From the NCBI RefSeq assembly GCF_002284575.1, contig NZ_NPKJ01000003.1, positions 1 through 64,000 of the forward strand: 64,000 bases of DNA, written 5' to 3'. Positions 18,324 to 27,016 of the stretch are shown here, in pieces. This DNA comes from Mesorhizobium temperatum. Lineage in GTDB: Bacteria > Pseudomonadota > Alphaproteobacteria > Rhizobiales > Rhizobiaceae. Numbering within the stretch: position 1 is the first letter of the stretch; every line of letters starts with the position of its first letter. A program made the position numbers and the translations under genes. The notes beneath the pieces are model-generated. The model was not told the origin of the DNA. It did no database searches and saw only the letters and a list, made by a program, of their open reading frames with translations.

Positions 18324-19805
18324 TTAAGCCGAGAAGTTGGTGTCGAGATCAATTGGATATATCGGCCTACAAATCTTTTGGTAATTGAAGGAACTAAAAT
18401 TTTTGCTTGTGACACCTGGGGGATCAGTAGCGACGACTGCCTTGGCCCTCGGATCGAAAAATGCTCGGAAATGATTTGTCCCCTTTATGCAAACTATTCC
18501 ATACTGGTTAATATCAGCCCCAGTAATCAAGAAAGGACGATCATCGTAAGCTGCGCCGGTTTGCTCCGTGACGACAATATCTACATTACCGACGCGCAAA
18601 CGGGCGGTCTTGCCGTAACACACCGGCAGTCCTTCCATCATAGGAGACACGTAGGTGGCATTTCCGTCTGATAACGCGCACACTCTGGCATTGCGCAACT
18701 CGATTGGGGTACCGTGAATTTTGTCGGTCTTGCCCCCTAGCAAACCTGACACCTCTCCCCCAACACCCACTTCGTGAGCAACAAGCGCAATTTCCGGGTC
18801 GCAAATGAAGCCGAAGATCGCCTTCTTAGGGTTCCGTCTCAGAACCTCGCGCAGGAGATGGGTTCCCGTGCCCGGCCCTCCGGCACCGGGGTTATCGGAA
18901 ACTTCTACAATGACAACATAGCCTGTTCCCGGCTTTTCCAGCGCGGCGAGAGCATGATCCACAGCCACGTCCGGCATCGGGGCCGCCGGCCCTTTAAGCA
19001 GTTCCCGCTTTTCCCAAATGTGCCTGGCGATTTCAGCGGCGGCCTCGTGTGCCCCTGTTTCAGCTACAACCACCACGGAAGCGCCAACGAAAGGCACATC
19101 GGAATAACCGTAACCATGGAAAAATGCCGCATCTATTAAGCCGTGTTTAGCAGCATAGTCGGCTACGTAGTCTGTCACGGATTTCATGGGTTCTACGAAG
19201 GTGTTGCCCATTCGCGCATCGACCAGCCAAGGAAGTTGAATAACGGCTGTTTGGGAGATCGCTTCGCCGCGCAAGATGCGAATAAGGGTTTTCATCGCCA
19301 AATAGCCAGCCTCGGCTTCGTCGATATGCGGATATTGCTTACAGCCGAAAAGGCCATTCGACAATTTGGCCAGTTCTGGCGATATATTCCCATGAAGGTC
19401 AAGAGAAACCGTGATGGGCATGTCCGGACCAACTACCTCCCGGACCTGTTCCAAGATGTAGGCTTCCAGATCGTCCGCGTTCTCAGCAACGCCGGCACCG
19501 TGAAGCGCCAAACATATTCCCGTGTATTCACCCTTTCGTTTTTCGGCAATAGTAACAAGCTTCCCTACGGCATATTCGACGGCCTCCCTAGTGAGCCTGG
19601 GTCCCGCATTCCCTGCTGCAATGGAAGGAATTAGGTCGACGCCATATTCCTCTGCAGCTTTGATCATGCCGGCCAGATAACCGACCTTGTTCCGGTATAT
19701 GGAAAAAAGCTCTTCGCCCACCGAAATACCTTTGAAGTCCCCGGCCCCCGACGCAAACGAGTTGCTTTCGTGAACGAGCATACCGAACAATATTTTCATA
19801 CTCAC
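18324..19805 (-). CDS. M81 family metallopeptidase (MlrC-like)
   Basis: This 493-residue protein matches the M81/MlrC family, named after the microcystin-degradation protein MlrC. It starts with ILFGMLVHESNSF, contains LALHGAGVAE and TVSLDLHGNISPEL, and has a C-terminal MlrC domain (VSDNPGAGGPGTGTHLLRE). The conserved aspartate and histidine residues of DLHGN probably bind zinc. Members cleave small peptides or amides, but many sit in catabolic operons without a proven substrate. It is a single gene with a variant operator (TTGATGCAACAA) 196 bp upstream. A truncated relative lies at 26.75 kb. No signal peptide is seen, so it should act in the cytoplasm on an imported compound. Confidence 0.85.
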   Translation of the reverse strand: MSMKILFGMLVHESNSFASGAGDFKGISVGEELFSIYRNKVGYLAGMIKAAEEYGVDLIPSIAAGNAGPRLTREAVEYAVGKLVTIAEKRKGEYTGICLALHGAGVAENADDLEAYILEQVREVVGPDMPITVSLDLHGNISPELAKLSNGLFGCKQYPHIDEAEAGYLAMKTLIRILRGEAISQTAVIQLPWLVDARMGNTFVEPMKSVTDYVADYAAKHGLIDAAFFHGYGYSDVPFVGASVVVVAETGAHEAAAEIARHIWEKRELLKGPAAPMPDVAVDHALAALEKPGTGYVVIVEVSDNPGAGGPGTGTHLLREVLRRNPKKAIFGFICDPEIALVAHEVGVGGEVSGLLGGKTDKIHGTPIELRNARVCALSDGNATYVSPMMEGLPVCYGKTARLRVGNVDIVVTEQTGAAYDDRPFLITGADINQYGIVCIKGTNHFRAFFDPRAKAVVATDPPGVTSKNFSSFNYQKICRPIYPIDLDTNFSA

Positions 19806-20000
19806 CTCCTGATTGTGCTAAACCGTTGGACATTGGACCGTTTGCCGTCAGTGCTTTCATTTCAGAGCGTGATGCCTCTCTCGGCATTGAAATCCTCTCA
19901 AGCCAATCTCGTCTCAATCCGACTAAATCGCTGTTGCGCCATTTTGCGACTTGCGCTGATTCCGTAATCTCTGCTTCACCACTAAGCAGCATTTTGTAGT

Positions 20001-20012
20001 TTGATGCAACAA
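20001..20012. promoter_or_regulatory. Operator-like site upstream of the M81 gene
   Basis: TTGATGCAACAA differs by one base from the core palindrome and lies 196 bp before the M81 start codon. It is in the same family as the sites at 9146, 9404 and 26443. Confidence 0.5.
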
Positions 20013-20410
20013 AAATCTGGCAGTTAGAGCCGCTGGGCCCGACCCGGCGTATATGCTGTTCGGTAAGCATCCCTGATCGTCATGCGCCAGAATCTTGATG
20101 ATATGACCCTTGTGTGTCCACGGAAGCAGAAGATCGCAGACCCTCGACGGCTCCCTGCGCTCGACCTTCCGGCAATGGTATCCCGGAATGGCGAACGACA
20201 ATCACGAACCAGACGAAACAGCTCTCGCCGCATAACCGCCCCACAGTTCCTCGAAATCGATGCCGTCGGCATGGGACGACACCGCCTCAGAGGAGATGGG
20301 CAAGGCGTTCATCACCACCGAGCTCGGCGGCGGCGGTACCACAACGGCTAAGACGGCGTTGATCGCCAAGCGAGGCGTTCGCAACGTGCTCGTCAAAGCT
20401 GGCCTTCTTA

Positions 20411-21587
20411 GAGTCCGTGCCGAAACTCATTGATGTCGCGCGATGCGTCGCACAAGGATCATGACGGCTGCCGCGTAGAGGAAAGCTGTTGCGGATTCGA
20501 TGGTGGCCTCGGCGTCCCTCCATAGCCGCCTGTTGCGGCTGATCCAGGCAAAGAAGCGACGTCTCGGTTGCACGGCGAAGCCGACCTGATCAGGTTTTCT
20601 TTTGACGATCTCGACAGCGATCGAGGTGGCCTCGGCCACACGCGGTCCCTGATATCCAGAATCGGCGAACACCTTTCGGATAAAGGGGAATGGTCGCCGC
20701 GAGGCGTTCAGGACCGGACCGGCGCCGTCGCGATCCTGGATGCTGGCGGGATGCGGATAAAGGACGAGAGCCCGACCGTCGGTGTCGACCAGCGCATGGC
20801 GCTTGCGGCCTTTGATCTTCTTGCCGGCGTCATAGCCGCGCGGCCCGCCACTCTCGCAGGTCTTCACGGTCTGGCTGTCGATGATGGAGGCCGTGGGTGA
20901 CGCCTCTCGGCCGCAACGTTCGCGATCCAGCATCAGGAGCTTGTGGTTGATCTTCTCGAACAGGCATGTGTCACGGAACAGGCAAAACCAGCGAAACACC
21001 GTGCTCCTCGGCGGAAAATCCGATGGCAGAAGACGCCACCCGATCCCGCCGCGCATGACGTAGAAGATCGCGTTTACGATCTCGCGCAATGGCCATTTGC
21101 GCGGTCGCCCCGTCGGGCGGGCCGTGGGCATGAGTGGCGCGATCAAACTCCACTCTGCATCCATCATGTCTGTTTCGTAACGCAGGCTTTCGCGATTATG
21201 CTGGCGGCGAGTAGCTGGCGTCCACATCAGGTCTCTCCAATCAGGCTTCGACAACCCGTTGGAATCACGACCGCGCCAGCTGCTCAACCCCTTCGGCGAG
21301 ATCAATATTGGAGCACATATTTGTGTGGATGTAGATCCACACAAATCCAGTAGAATTAGAATAATATAATCATGGCTCAAGACGCCCGTCGCCCGCCTTT
21401 GCCTGACTAGGCAGGATACGGAAAAACGTGACACAGCTTTCCGAAGCGCTCATCGAACACCACGATCGCTAGTGATCACGACCGAATCACACCTATCCGA
21501 CACAGGCGCCGACCGTTCAAAAAAGACCAAGCGCGTCCGGACGCTCTGGCCGGCAAAGCCACCGCTCCGAATTTTCGAGACGGGCTC
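20411..21587 (-). mobile_element. IS5 family element (IS1031-like), 1177 bp
   Basis: The ends GAGTCCGTGCCGAAA (left) and GAGCCCGTCTCGAAA (right, read on the minus strand) form imperfect terminal inverted repeats. They are flanked by a 3-bp target duplication TTA (20408-20410 and 21588-21590). The element carries one transposase gene on the minus strand and has split a DoeB-like gene. Confidence 0.8.
20427..21227 (-). CDS. IS5 family transposase, probably lacking its catalytic glutamate
   Basis: The 266-residue protein is an IS5/IS1031-type transposase, with DAEWSLIAPLMP, GRPRKWPLREIVNAIFYVMRGG and the first aspartate in IIDSQTVKT. The second aspartate is in VFADSGYQG. Relatives continue with PRRWVVER-FAW, whose glutamate is the third catalytic residue. 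Here PRR runs directly into RFFAW, so four residues including that glutamate are absent as an in-frame 12-bp deletion. The start at 21227 fits the family N-terminus (MWTPATRRQH) and has GGAGAG 8 bases upstream. A longer open frame from 21434 is ignored. Activity of this copy is unlikely. Confidence 0.8.
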   Translation of the reverse strand: MWTPATRRQHNRESLRYETDMMDAEWSLIAPLMPTARPTGRPRKWPLREIVNAIFYVMRGGIGWRLLPSDFPPRSTVFRWFCLFRDTCLFEKINHKLLMLDRERCGREASPTASIIDSQTVKTCESGGPRGYDAGKKIKGRKRHALVDTDGRALVLYPHPASIQDRDGAGPVLNASRRPFPFIRKVFADSGYQGPRVAEATSIAVEIVKRKPDQVGFAVQPRRRFFAWISRNRRLWRDAEATIESATAFLYAAAVMILVRRIARHQ

Positions 21588-21872
21588 TTAGAGGAGAATC
21601 GACAGGCGGGAGACGATCTGGCTTGACATGCCTGACGACAATTGCTTCTCGTTTGCTGAGGATGGTGGCTTGCTCGAGCCGTTGTTCGATCTCGTTGACA
21701 TTGTCAAAAAGGGCGAGATGTGGCACGCATTTATCCTTTGGGACGCACGGGGATCGAGTGGTTGGAAGTGAGGGCGAAGATGGATGGCGTGCTCGCCGCA
21801 CGTCACTTCCCTGGCCTCGTTAAGGCAGGCGATTGCGTTAGCGTGCTGGCGACAATCGAGCCGGCATAGATC

Positions 21873-22261
21873 TCACCTGTGGCAATCGACCGGGCGTACC
21901 AAGATCAAGAGTGTTCTTGGTGGGTGTGTGCCGAGCATGTTGGAATTTCTGGTATTCCTCACGGCATAGCCGACCACCTGCCACCGATAGTGGCTCGTGC
22001 CATCGCGAGATAACGACAGCGAACTTCCAAAGTGCCATGAGCAGTTTTCTCGCCAAGACCACAATCGTCGATTTCCATCGGCGACCTTACTTGGCTTGTG
22101 TGCGTTCTCGAAAGGCTTTGGCTTCTCTGGCAGTTGGATTGCAAACGACGAAAACGACCTACTTGCCCGGCTCTTCGGACTGCAAAAGTCAACAAAGCAT
22201 GAAGATCAGGGTGTTCGCGGGCTCCTGCCGACAGCTTTGCGATACGCCCAACCGTACGCGT
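21873..22261. other. Decayed intergenic DNA downstream of the amidase
   Basis: No gene is recognised. A plus-strand stretch near 21930-22013 has coding-like character (GISGIPHGIADHLPP) but no start and no domain that I can name, so it is probably a remnant. Confidence 0.3.
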
Positions 22262-23638
22262 TTATCCGAGCCCCCGCGTTCTGAAAACTTCCTCAACGGC
22301 ATTTGCGATGGCGAGGACACGCCTATCTTCACCATTCTTCGCCATCATCATGAAGCCAACCGGAAGCTCGCCCACCGCCTGGCAAGGAATGGTTGCCGCG
22401 CAGCAATCGAAGAAATTCCCCGGTTCGTTGTTCCTGCCGATCATGTTCTCGACTTTTTTGGCATGTTCCAGGTCGGAAAGAGCGGAAAGGAGCGGTGCAA
22501 CCACTGGGACAGTTGGCATCACCACTGCATGAAAACGAGACATCACATCATGCGCGCCCAACACAATTTTGCGACGAAATGTCAAAGCCTCTGCACGGTC
22601 TTGTGGTAAAATTGAGCGTCCGGTCAACATGATATCGACCACTTCTGGTCCAATCGACTGCGCGTTTTCTTCCGCGAAGCGACCATGGCTTGCGTAAATA
22701 TCGCTGTAACTTATTTTTGAAAACACCTCCCGCCAGTCACGGCGGTTGAGCTCGTCCCATGAAAATTCGGTAAGGGTTGCTCCTGCGTCCTGAAGAACAC
22801 GGAGGGCGTTTTCGAATGCCGAAGCGACGGGCTGATCCAGCTCATCGAGCACAAAGTTCTGGAGAACCCCCAACGACACACCGTGAAGCGAAAACTCCGG
22901 AAGAGGACGCCATGGCTGTTTTGCAAGAACCGCGTCCATAACCGCGCAACATTTGACAGAACGCGCTATGGGACCGACGGTATCAATCGTCGTCGAAAGC
23001 GGTACGACGCCGTCGGTCGAAATTCGTCCTTCCGAGGTTTTGAAGCCGACAAGGCCGCACAGTGCAGCTGGTCCGCGTATGGATCCGCCGGTGTCAGAGC
23101 CAAGTGCTGCCACGACAGATCCGTCTGCTACTGCGGCGGCAGCGCCTGAGGATGATCCTCCAGCAAGACGGGACGGGTCGCGCGGATTGCGCGGAGTGCC
23201 GAAAACACGGTTCTCACCCGTGTTAGCGAAAGCGAACTCCGACATGTTGGATTTGCCGATGATGACCGCTCCAGCTGCCCGCAGTTGCGCCACACAATCT
23301 GCGTCTCGTTGAGCCGGCTGCGCATTCGCCAGGGAAGCAGATCCAGCCTGCGTGATGTCGCCGCGAACATCGCAATTATCCTTTACAACTATTGGAAGGC
23401 CCGCAAGCAAAGACGGCAAGAGCACACCCCGCTCGCTAAGTCGGTCTTCATAGCGAGCGGCAGCGAGTGCCTCATCCCGCCACAGCCGCGTAAGCGCGTG
23501 GCTTCCAGCACTTCTTAGGGCTTCGGCGTGATCAAGCGCCCGCTCGACCAGATCTGTGGATCTCAGGCAACCCGAAATACGTGCGTTCGCAAGCCTATCA
23601 ATTGGGTCCGATGGCCTTAGCGGCGATTGTTTTGACAT
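22262..23638 (-). CDS. Amidase (amidase signature family)
   Basis: This 458-residue protein is a complete amidase-signature enzyme. The catalytic lysine is in PIVVKDN (about residue 86). The glycine/serine-rich loop LAGGSSSGAAAAVADG (near 160) holds the cis-serine, and GSDTGGSIRGPA (near 184) holds the nucleophile serine. AtzF, GatA and many catabolic amide hydrolases share this fold; the substrate is unknown. It has no signal peptide and should act in the cytoplasm. A weak operator-like ATGATGCAACCA stands 64 bp upstream. A deleted, frameshifted second copy lies at 17.3-18.0 kb. Confidence 0.88.
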   Translation of the reverse strand: MSKQSPLRPSDPIDRLANARISGCLRSTDLVERALDHAEALRSAGSHALTRLWRDEALAAARYEDRLSERGVLLPSLLAGLPIVVKDNCDVRGDITQAGSASLANAQPAQRDADCVAQLRAAGAVIIGKSNMSEFAFANTGENRVFGTPRNPRDPSRLAGGSSSGAAAAVADGSVVAALGSDTGGSIRGPAALCGLVGFKTSEGRISTDGVVPLSTTIDTVGPIARSVKCCAVMDAVLAKQPWRPLPEFSLHGVSLGVLQNFVLDELDQPVASAFENALRVLQDAGATLTEFSWDELNRRDWREVFSKISYSDIYASHGRFAEENAQSIGPEVVDIMLTGRSILPQDRAEALTFRRKIVLGAHDVMSRFHAVVMPTVPVVAPLLSALSDLEHAKKVENMIGRNNEPGNFFDCCAATIPCQAVGELPVGFMMMAKNGEDRRVLAIANAVEEVFRTRGLG

Positions 23639-23701
23639 CGTTCTCCTCCGCGTTTTTAACGCTCATTTGTTTACCGGCCGGGTACACGAGCATCATGTCG
23701 C

Positions 23702-23713
23702 ATGATGCAACCA
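23702..23713. promoter_or_regulatory. Weak operator-like site upstream of the amidase
   Basis: ATGATGCAACCA matches the core palindrome at 9 of 12 positions and has the same TGATGCAAC centre as the sites at 20001 and 24999. It lies 64 bp upstream of the amidase start. The match is weak. Confidence 0.35.
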
Positions 23714-23908
23714 AGCTGGGGTTATTTAACCGAAGTCAATTGCAAAACCTCAGGCTGAAATTGGCTGAGGTACCTGATTGTATGCGTTGGATTCTTTGTA
23801 ATCCCGCGAGCAAGTGGACGCGCATGAAGAAAGCGTCTTGCAACTAGCGACGGGGATTACCGAGAGAGTGGCGCCGATTTAACATGGCGATGGATCAAGA
23901 TCGGCCAT

Positions 23909-23927
23909 CGCCGGTGCACTGCCGGCG
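23909..23927 (-). terminator. Hairpin downstream of the ureohydrolase gene
   Basis: CGCCGG and CCGGCG form a 6-bp stem around a 7-base loop, about 70 bp after the stop codon. There is no T-run, so the terminator role is uncertain. Confidence 0.3.
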
Positions 23928-23998
23928 CCATCGCAGTGGACTGTCTGGCCCCTGATGGCACCACTTAGGGTTTGCCAGGTTCATTGACATCGTCTTTC

Positions 23999-24955
23999 TC
24001 ACCTCGCGCGGCTTCGTGCTGTCTCAGCTAAAAGACAGAGCAACTCGAAGCCGAGATGAGCTGCGTGCAGCGCGGTGATGCCGGATGAATCGACAGGAGG
24101 ACAGACTTCGCAAATATCTGCGCCGATGATGTTCGCGCCGCGAAGGCCCCGCAGTATGACCATGGCATCACGCATCGAAAATCCACCCGGCTCGGGACAG
24201 CCGGTTCCTGGGCAGTAGATCGCATCCAACCCATCGATATCGAAAGATATATAGGTGGGAGCATTGCCGACAACGCGCCGCGCTTCCTCGATCACCCACG
24301 CGCGACCGCGTTCTTCGAAAACATCTGTGGTTACGAGGGTCATGCCTGCCTCGCGCGCCCACGCATGGGCTTCAGAATACCTCTCTCTGAGCCCGATCTG
24401 GATTACTCGCTTTGGATCAATCAGTCCTTCCTCAACGGCACGGCGGAAAGTCGTCCCGTGAGTGATCTTCATGCCGCGGGTTTCGTTACTGGTGTCACTA
24501 TGAGCATCGAAATGCACCATACCGACATCGCCGCCGCGTAAGAGACCGCGCAGGATAGGCAGCGGAATTGTGTGATCCCCTCCAAGCACGAGCGGGAGTA
24601 CACCCTTTTCCGCCAGGTTGCGGAAGCACTCGGTGATGATATCCAGGCTCTTGTCGAAATTTCGCGGGTAAACAGGCACGTCTCCGAGGTCTACGACGCG
24701 CGCCGGAGCTATGCTCTTATAACTGTCGATGGATCCTAACCCTCGGGACTCCTTGCGGATCGCGGTCGGCCCATGTCGACTTCCGCCCAGATGATACGCC
24801 GTTCCAAGGTCGAACGGGACGCCGACGATAGCGATATCAGCCTCACCACCCTGCTCCATGGGCAGAGCTCGACTCCGCATGAAGGTGGCCATTTCTGCGA
24901 AGGGCAGTGTTTGGCCATCATCCGCAGGCACAAAATCTCTGATAGTATTGGGCAT
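23999..24955 (-). CDS. Agmatinase/arginase family ureohydrolase
   Basis: The 318-residue protein is a ureohydrolase of normal length. Metal-binding signatures are GGDHTIPLP (about residue 123), DAHSDT (about 149) and SFDIDGLDA (about 238), all with the expected aspartates and histidine for the dinuclear Mn or Ni centre. Such enzymes hydrolyse a guanidino group to urea, acting on agmatine, 4-guanidinobutyrate, 3-guanidinopropionate, proclavaminate or guanidine. The substrate cannot be told from the sequence. It stands alone, with an operator-like GTGATGCAACAA 43 bp upstream, within the proposed GntR regulon. If it makes GABA from 4-guanidinobutyrate, the aminotransferase and gabD would complete the route to succinate (inference). 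Confidence 0.9.
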   Translation of the reverse strand: MPNTIRDFVPADDGQTLPFAEMATFMRSRALPMEQGGEADIAIVGVPFDLGTAYHLGGSRHGPTAIRKESRGLGSIDSYKSIAPARVVDLGDVPVYPRNFDKSLDIITECFRNLAEKGVLPLVLGGDHTIPLPILRGLLRGGDVGMVHFDAHSDTSNETRGMKITHGTTFRRAVEEGLIDPKRVIQIGLRERYSEAHAWAREAGMTLVTTDVFEERGRAWVIEEARRVVGNAPTYISFDIDGLDAIYCPGTGCPEPGGFSMRDAMVILRGLRGANIIGADICEVCPPVDSSGITALHAAHLGFELLCLLAETARSRAR

Positions 24956-24998
24956 GGGAGCTTCTCCTTGATATAGCCGTTATGTGGACGTTTGTCGT

Positions 24999-25010
24999 GT
25001 GATGCAACAA
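24999..25010. promoter_or_regulatory. Operator-like site upstream of the ureohydrolase
   Basis: GTGATGCAACAA differs from the core TTGTTGCAACAA at two positions and stands 43 bp before the ureohydrolase start. Confidence 0.5.
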
Positions 25011-25046
25011 AATTCTTGTTTGGTCAAGGATTCGGCTTTGTCTGTC

Positions 25047-25351
25047 TCTGGCGCGCGCATGAGAGGCGACGCCCCGAGCATCTGCCACCTAACGCGGGAC
25101 CTCAATGCTGCACCGATCAACCGCAAGGGGGCAACGAGGATGGAACGCGCACCCTTTGAGCGGGTGACAAGACTGGGCACCTCGCCCGCGACCGCACCGC
25201 CAACCCAGACCTGTGTCGTATCCGGCACCGCCGCTGCCGCGATTAGTGCCTCCGTATAGGGATGTACCGGCTTGCTAAAGAGGGCCTCGCTAGGGGCGAG
25301 CTCCACGATCCGCCCGGCGACGCGATGCCCGATGTGTTCCACGACGCCGAG
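25047..25351 (-). pseudogene. Remnant of an oligopeptide ABC transporter ATPase (C-terminus)
   Basis: Codons for LGVVEHI, then [28 protein letters not shown], match the C-terminal end of the intact DppF-like ATPase at 31.45-32.49 kb nearly residue for residue. A frameshift follows near 25140, where the DNA still resembles the intact gene but the reading frame is lost. The Walker motifs and most of the protein are absent. It is a fragment of a second copy of the importer locus and has no function of its own. Confidence 0.8.
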
Positions 25352-25995
25352 GTCACGCCGCGCCGTTTTGAAAGATTGGAAGCTGCCGATCTTGGGCATG
25401 TTCTTCGTGAGCGCGACGAACACCCCTCCTTCCTTTGCTGATTGATGCCGCGAGATATTCCTTGATCGACAGGAGCTGACCGGAATGGATAAGTGATCGG
25501 CTGATGCCATGCTTAAAGCCAGGGATGAAGCCAAGCATGAGGGACCATACCGGCGGATTTAGCTGATTACAGGACGGCGCCGGCGGCTCCGAAAACGTTG
25601 GTAAAAACTTGCTTAATCGGCATGGCCGGATGGGCGGCATAAGGCAGAGCTTTTTAGCGTGGCGCCGCGGGTATCGACGTTGACGAGCGCTTCGAGTCCG
25701 ATGGCGACGTGCGCTAAAGACGCGTTTGGCTAAGCCGCAGGCGCGAACGGCGTTCTCTACGGGTATCGAATGGTGCTGCCCGTCCAAGGAAAAGGATTGC
25801 ACAGTGGCGTGGATGCAAGGGCGGCGGGAGTGCGGGTGACAAAAGCAGTGCGCTTCTTTCATGACGTATCCCGCGGCGGTCGTGTGACGCCGTCGTAGGT
25901 TCCTTAAGCGTCTTCGGCGTTCCTTGGCCATGTCATCGGCATCAGGACCGGCCTTGCTAACGTTTGATGTTGGCGGGTGATCTCCTAGACTAAGA
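25352..25995. other. Decayed DNA with transposase scraps
   Basis: No intact gene is seen. Short minus-strand segments probably continue the IS5 transposase remnant to the right, and the rest is not recognisable. Confidence 0.3.
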
Positions 25996-26404
25996 CTAGA
26001 GCCGTATCTGCGTCGGCACCGACATGCGCATGGAAGCCATGAACCGCAGGTCGGCCTGGTGCTTGACCCAGCAGCCCTCACCATCGTCCTCGCTGGCCGA
26101 GGCCTTGGTCGTTGCATCGACCAGCGTGCCGGTCTTGACCTGGATCGCCTGTGCCTTGAGCTGGTGGGTTATCTGCGCGAACAAGACCTTATCCAATCCC
26201 TGACCAGGGCCTTTCGGGCAACAACAACAGCGGCCGCCAGGCCGGTTCGCCCTTGGTAGCACTGGAGATCATCCCGAGGGCGCCATCGATCGGTGCCCAG
26301 TCGATCAGCATGACAAGTGCATCCAGCAAGTACGACTTACCGCGTTCAACTACAAAGCCAAACTTCTCCTGACCTATCCGCCGATACCCGCTTGCAGGTC
26401 TCAT
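25996..26404 (-). pseudogene. IS5 family transposase remnant
   Basis: The N-terminal part reads SGYRRIGQEKFGFVVERG, LLDALVMLIDWAPID and SATKGEPAWRPL, typical of IS5-group transposases. A frameshifted second part reads ITHQLKAQAIQVKTGTLVDAT, with the first catalytic aspartate. The rest is deleted or scrambled. It differs from the other IS5 elements in the window. Confidence 0.7.
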
Positions 26405-26442
26405 AAGGCCACGTCCTCAAATCATCAAACTCTTTTGGGGAC

Positions 26443-26454
26443 TTGTTGCAACAA
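26443..26454. promoter_or_regulatory. GntR-type operator, exact palindrome
   Basis: TTGTTGCAACAA is an exact copy of the sites at 9147 and 9404. It lies 161 bp upstream of a second site (26604) and ahead of the M81 remnant and the ABC importer genes. Confidence 0.65.
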
Positions 26455-26586
26455 ATATGCGATAGAACCTGCAAGATCTGCTTCGTTCACCTGAAGGTCG
26501 GCAATACGCAACCTAGATGGCCGTCGCCGATACGCGTTTGAAGTTATCGCATCAGCCCAGTTCCGTCTTTTCTCTAGGCTCGCCCC

Positions 26587-26615
26587 TTGACAAATCCGCA
26601 AGAGTGTTGCAACAA
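26587..26615 (+). promoter_or_regulatory. Probable importer-operon promoter with operator
   Basis: TTGACA at 26587-26592 is followed by GTGTTGCAACAA at 26604-26615, the same layout as in front of hyuA (TTGACA then operator in the spacer/-10 region). It could drive the M81 remnant and the importer genes that begin at 27017. Confidence 0.55.
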
Positions 26616-26751
26616 ATCACATCAATGAAAAAAGCGATGTGCGGCGCCGAAGATTCCCCACGACGCCGTTGCCATCGGTCGATTGCCGATCACCTGTTGT
26701 CTCGGTCTACCTGCTTACGCATGTACGGCCTCAAAAATTGGGATTAACCGC

Positions 26752-26877
26752 ATGTCTGAAATGTCCCAACCCTATCGCATTCTTGTCGCCCACCTTAGCC
26801 ACGAATCCAATAGGCGGAACCCTCTGGTTACCGGGGAAGAGCCCTTCGTGGTTGAACGTGGCCACGATATTCTATGA
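26752..26877 (+). pseudogene. M81 family metallopeptidase, N-terminal remnant
   Basis: From the ATG, the frame reads YRILVAHLSHESN and NPLVTGEEPFVVERG, which match the start of M81/MlrC-like proteins, before a stop after 41 codons. The protein should be about 490 residues. This gene once stood as the first gene behind the operator-bearing promoter at 26.6 kb, and the transporter genes now take that place. Confidence 0.65.
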
Positions 26878-27016
26878 TCGCCATCTGGCGGGCCGACACG
26901 ATGTTCCCACTCCAGAAATCGACGATCGTCAGCATTCTGTCGGCACTCTATATAAGATTGCAGCTACGGCTTTTGGATAAAACACCGAGAAATCAAAAAC
27001 AGAGGAGGAATAAAAT

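Larger units (their letters stand above)
20240..21872 (+). pseudogene. DoeB-like deacylase (aspartoacylase family) gene, interrupted by IS5
   Basis: Two pieces of one gene flank the IS5 element. The left piece (20240-20410) reads QFLEIDAVGM, then after a frameshift DDTASEEMGKAFITTELGGGG and KRGVRNVLVKAGLL. The right piece (21588-21872) reads WLDMPDDNCFSFAEDGGL, EPLFDLVDIVKKGE and, after a further shift, RAKMDGVLAARHFPGLVKAGD. This order is that of succinylglutamate desuccinylase/aspartoacylase proteins of the DoeB type, which remove acyl groups from diamino acids. Joining the pieces at the TTA target duplication gives KAGLLRGE, the expected continuation. The N-terminal half is missing. Several frameshifts make it a pseudogene independent of the insertion. 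Confidence 0.75.

Noticed and set aside
20240..21872. Ectoine catabolic cluster suggested by the DoeB-like gene
   Set aside because: No ectoine hydrolase, EutB/EutC-type gene, MocR-type regulator or Ehu transporter is present. Only this one fragment fits.
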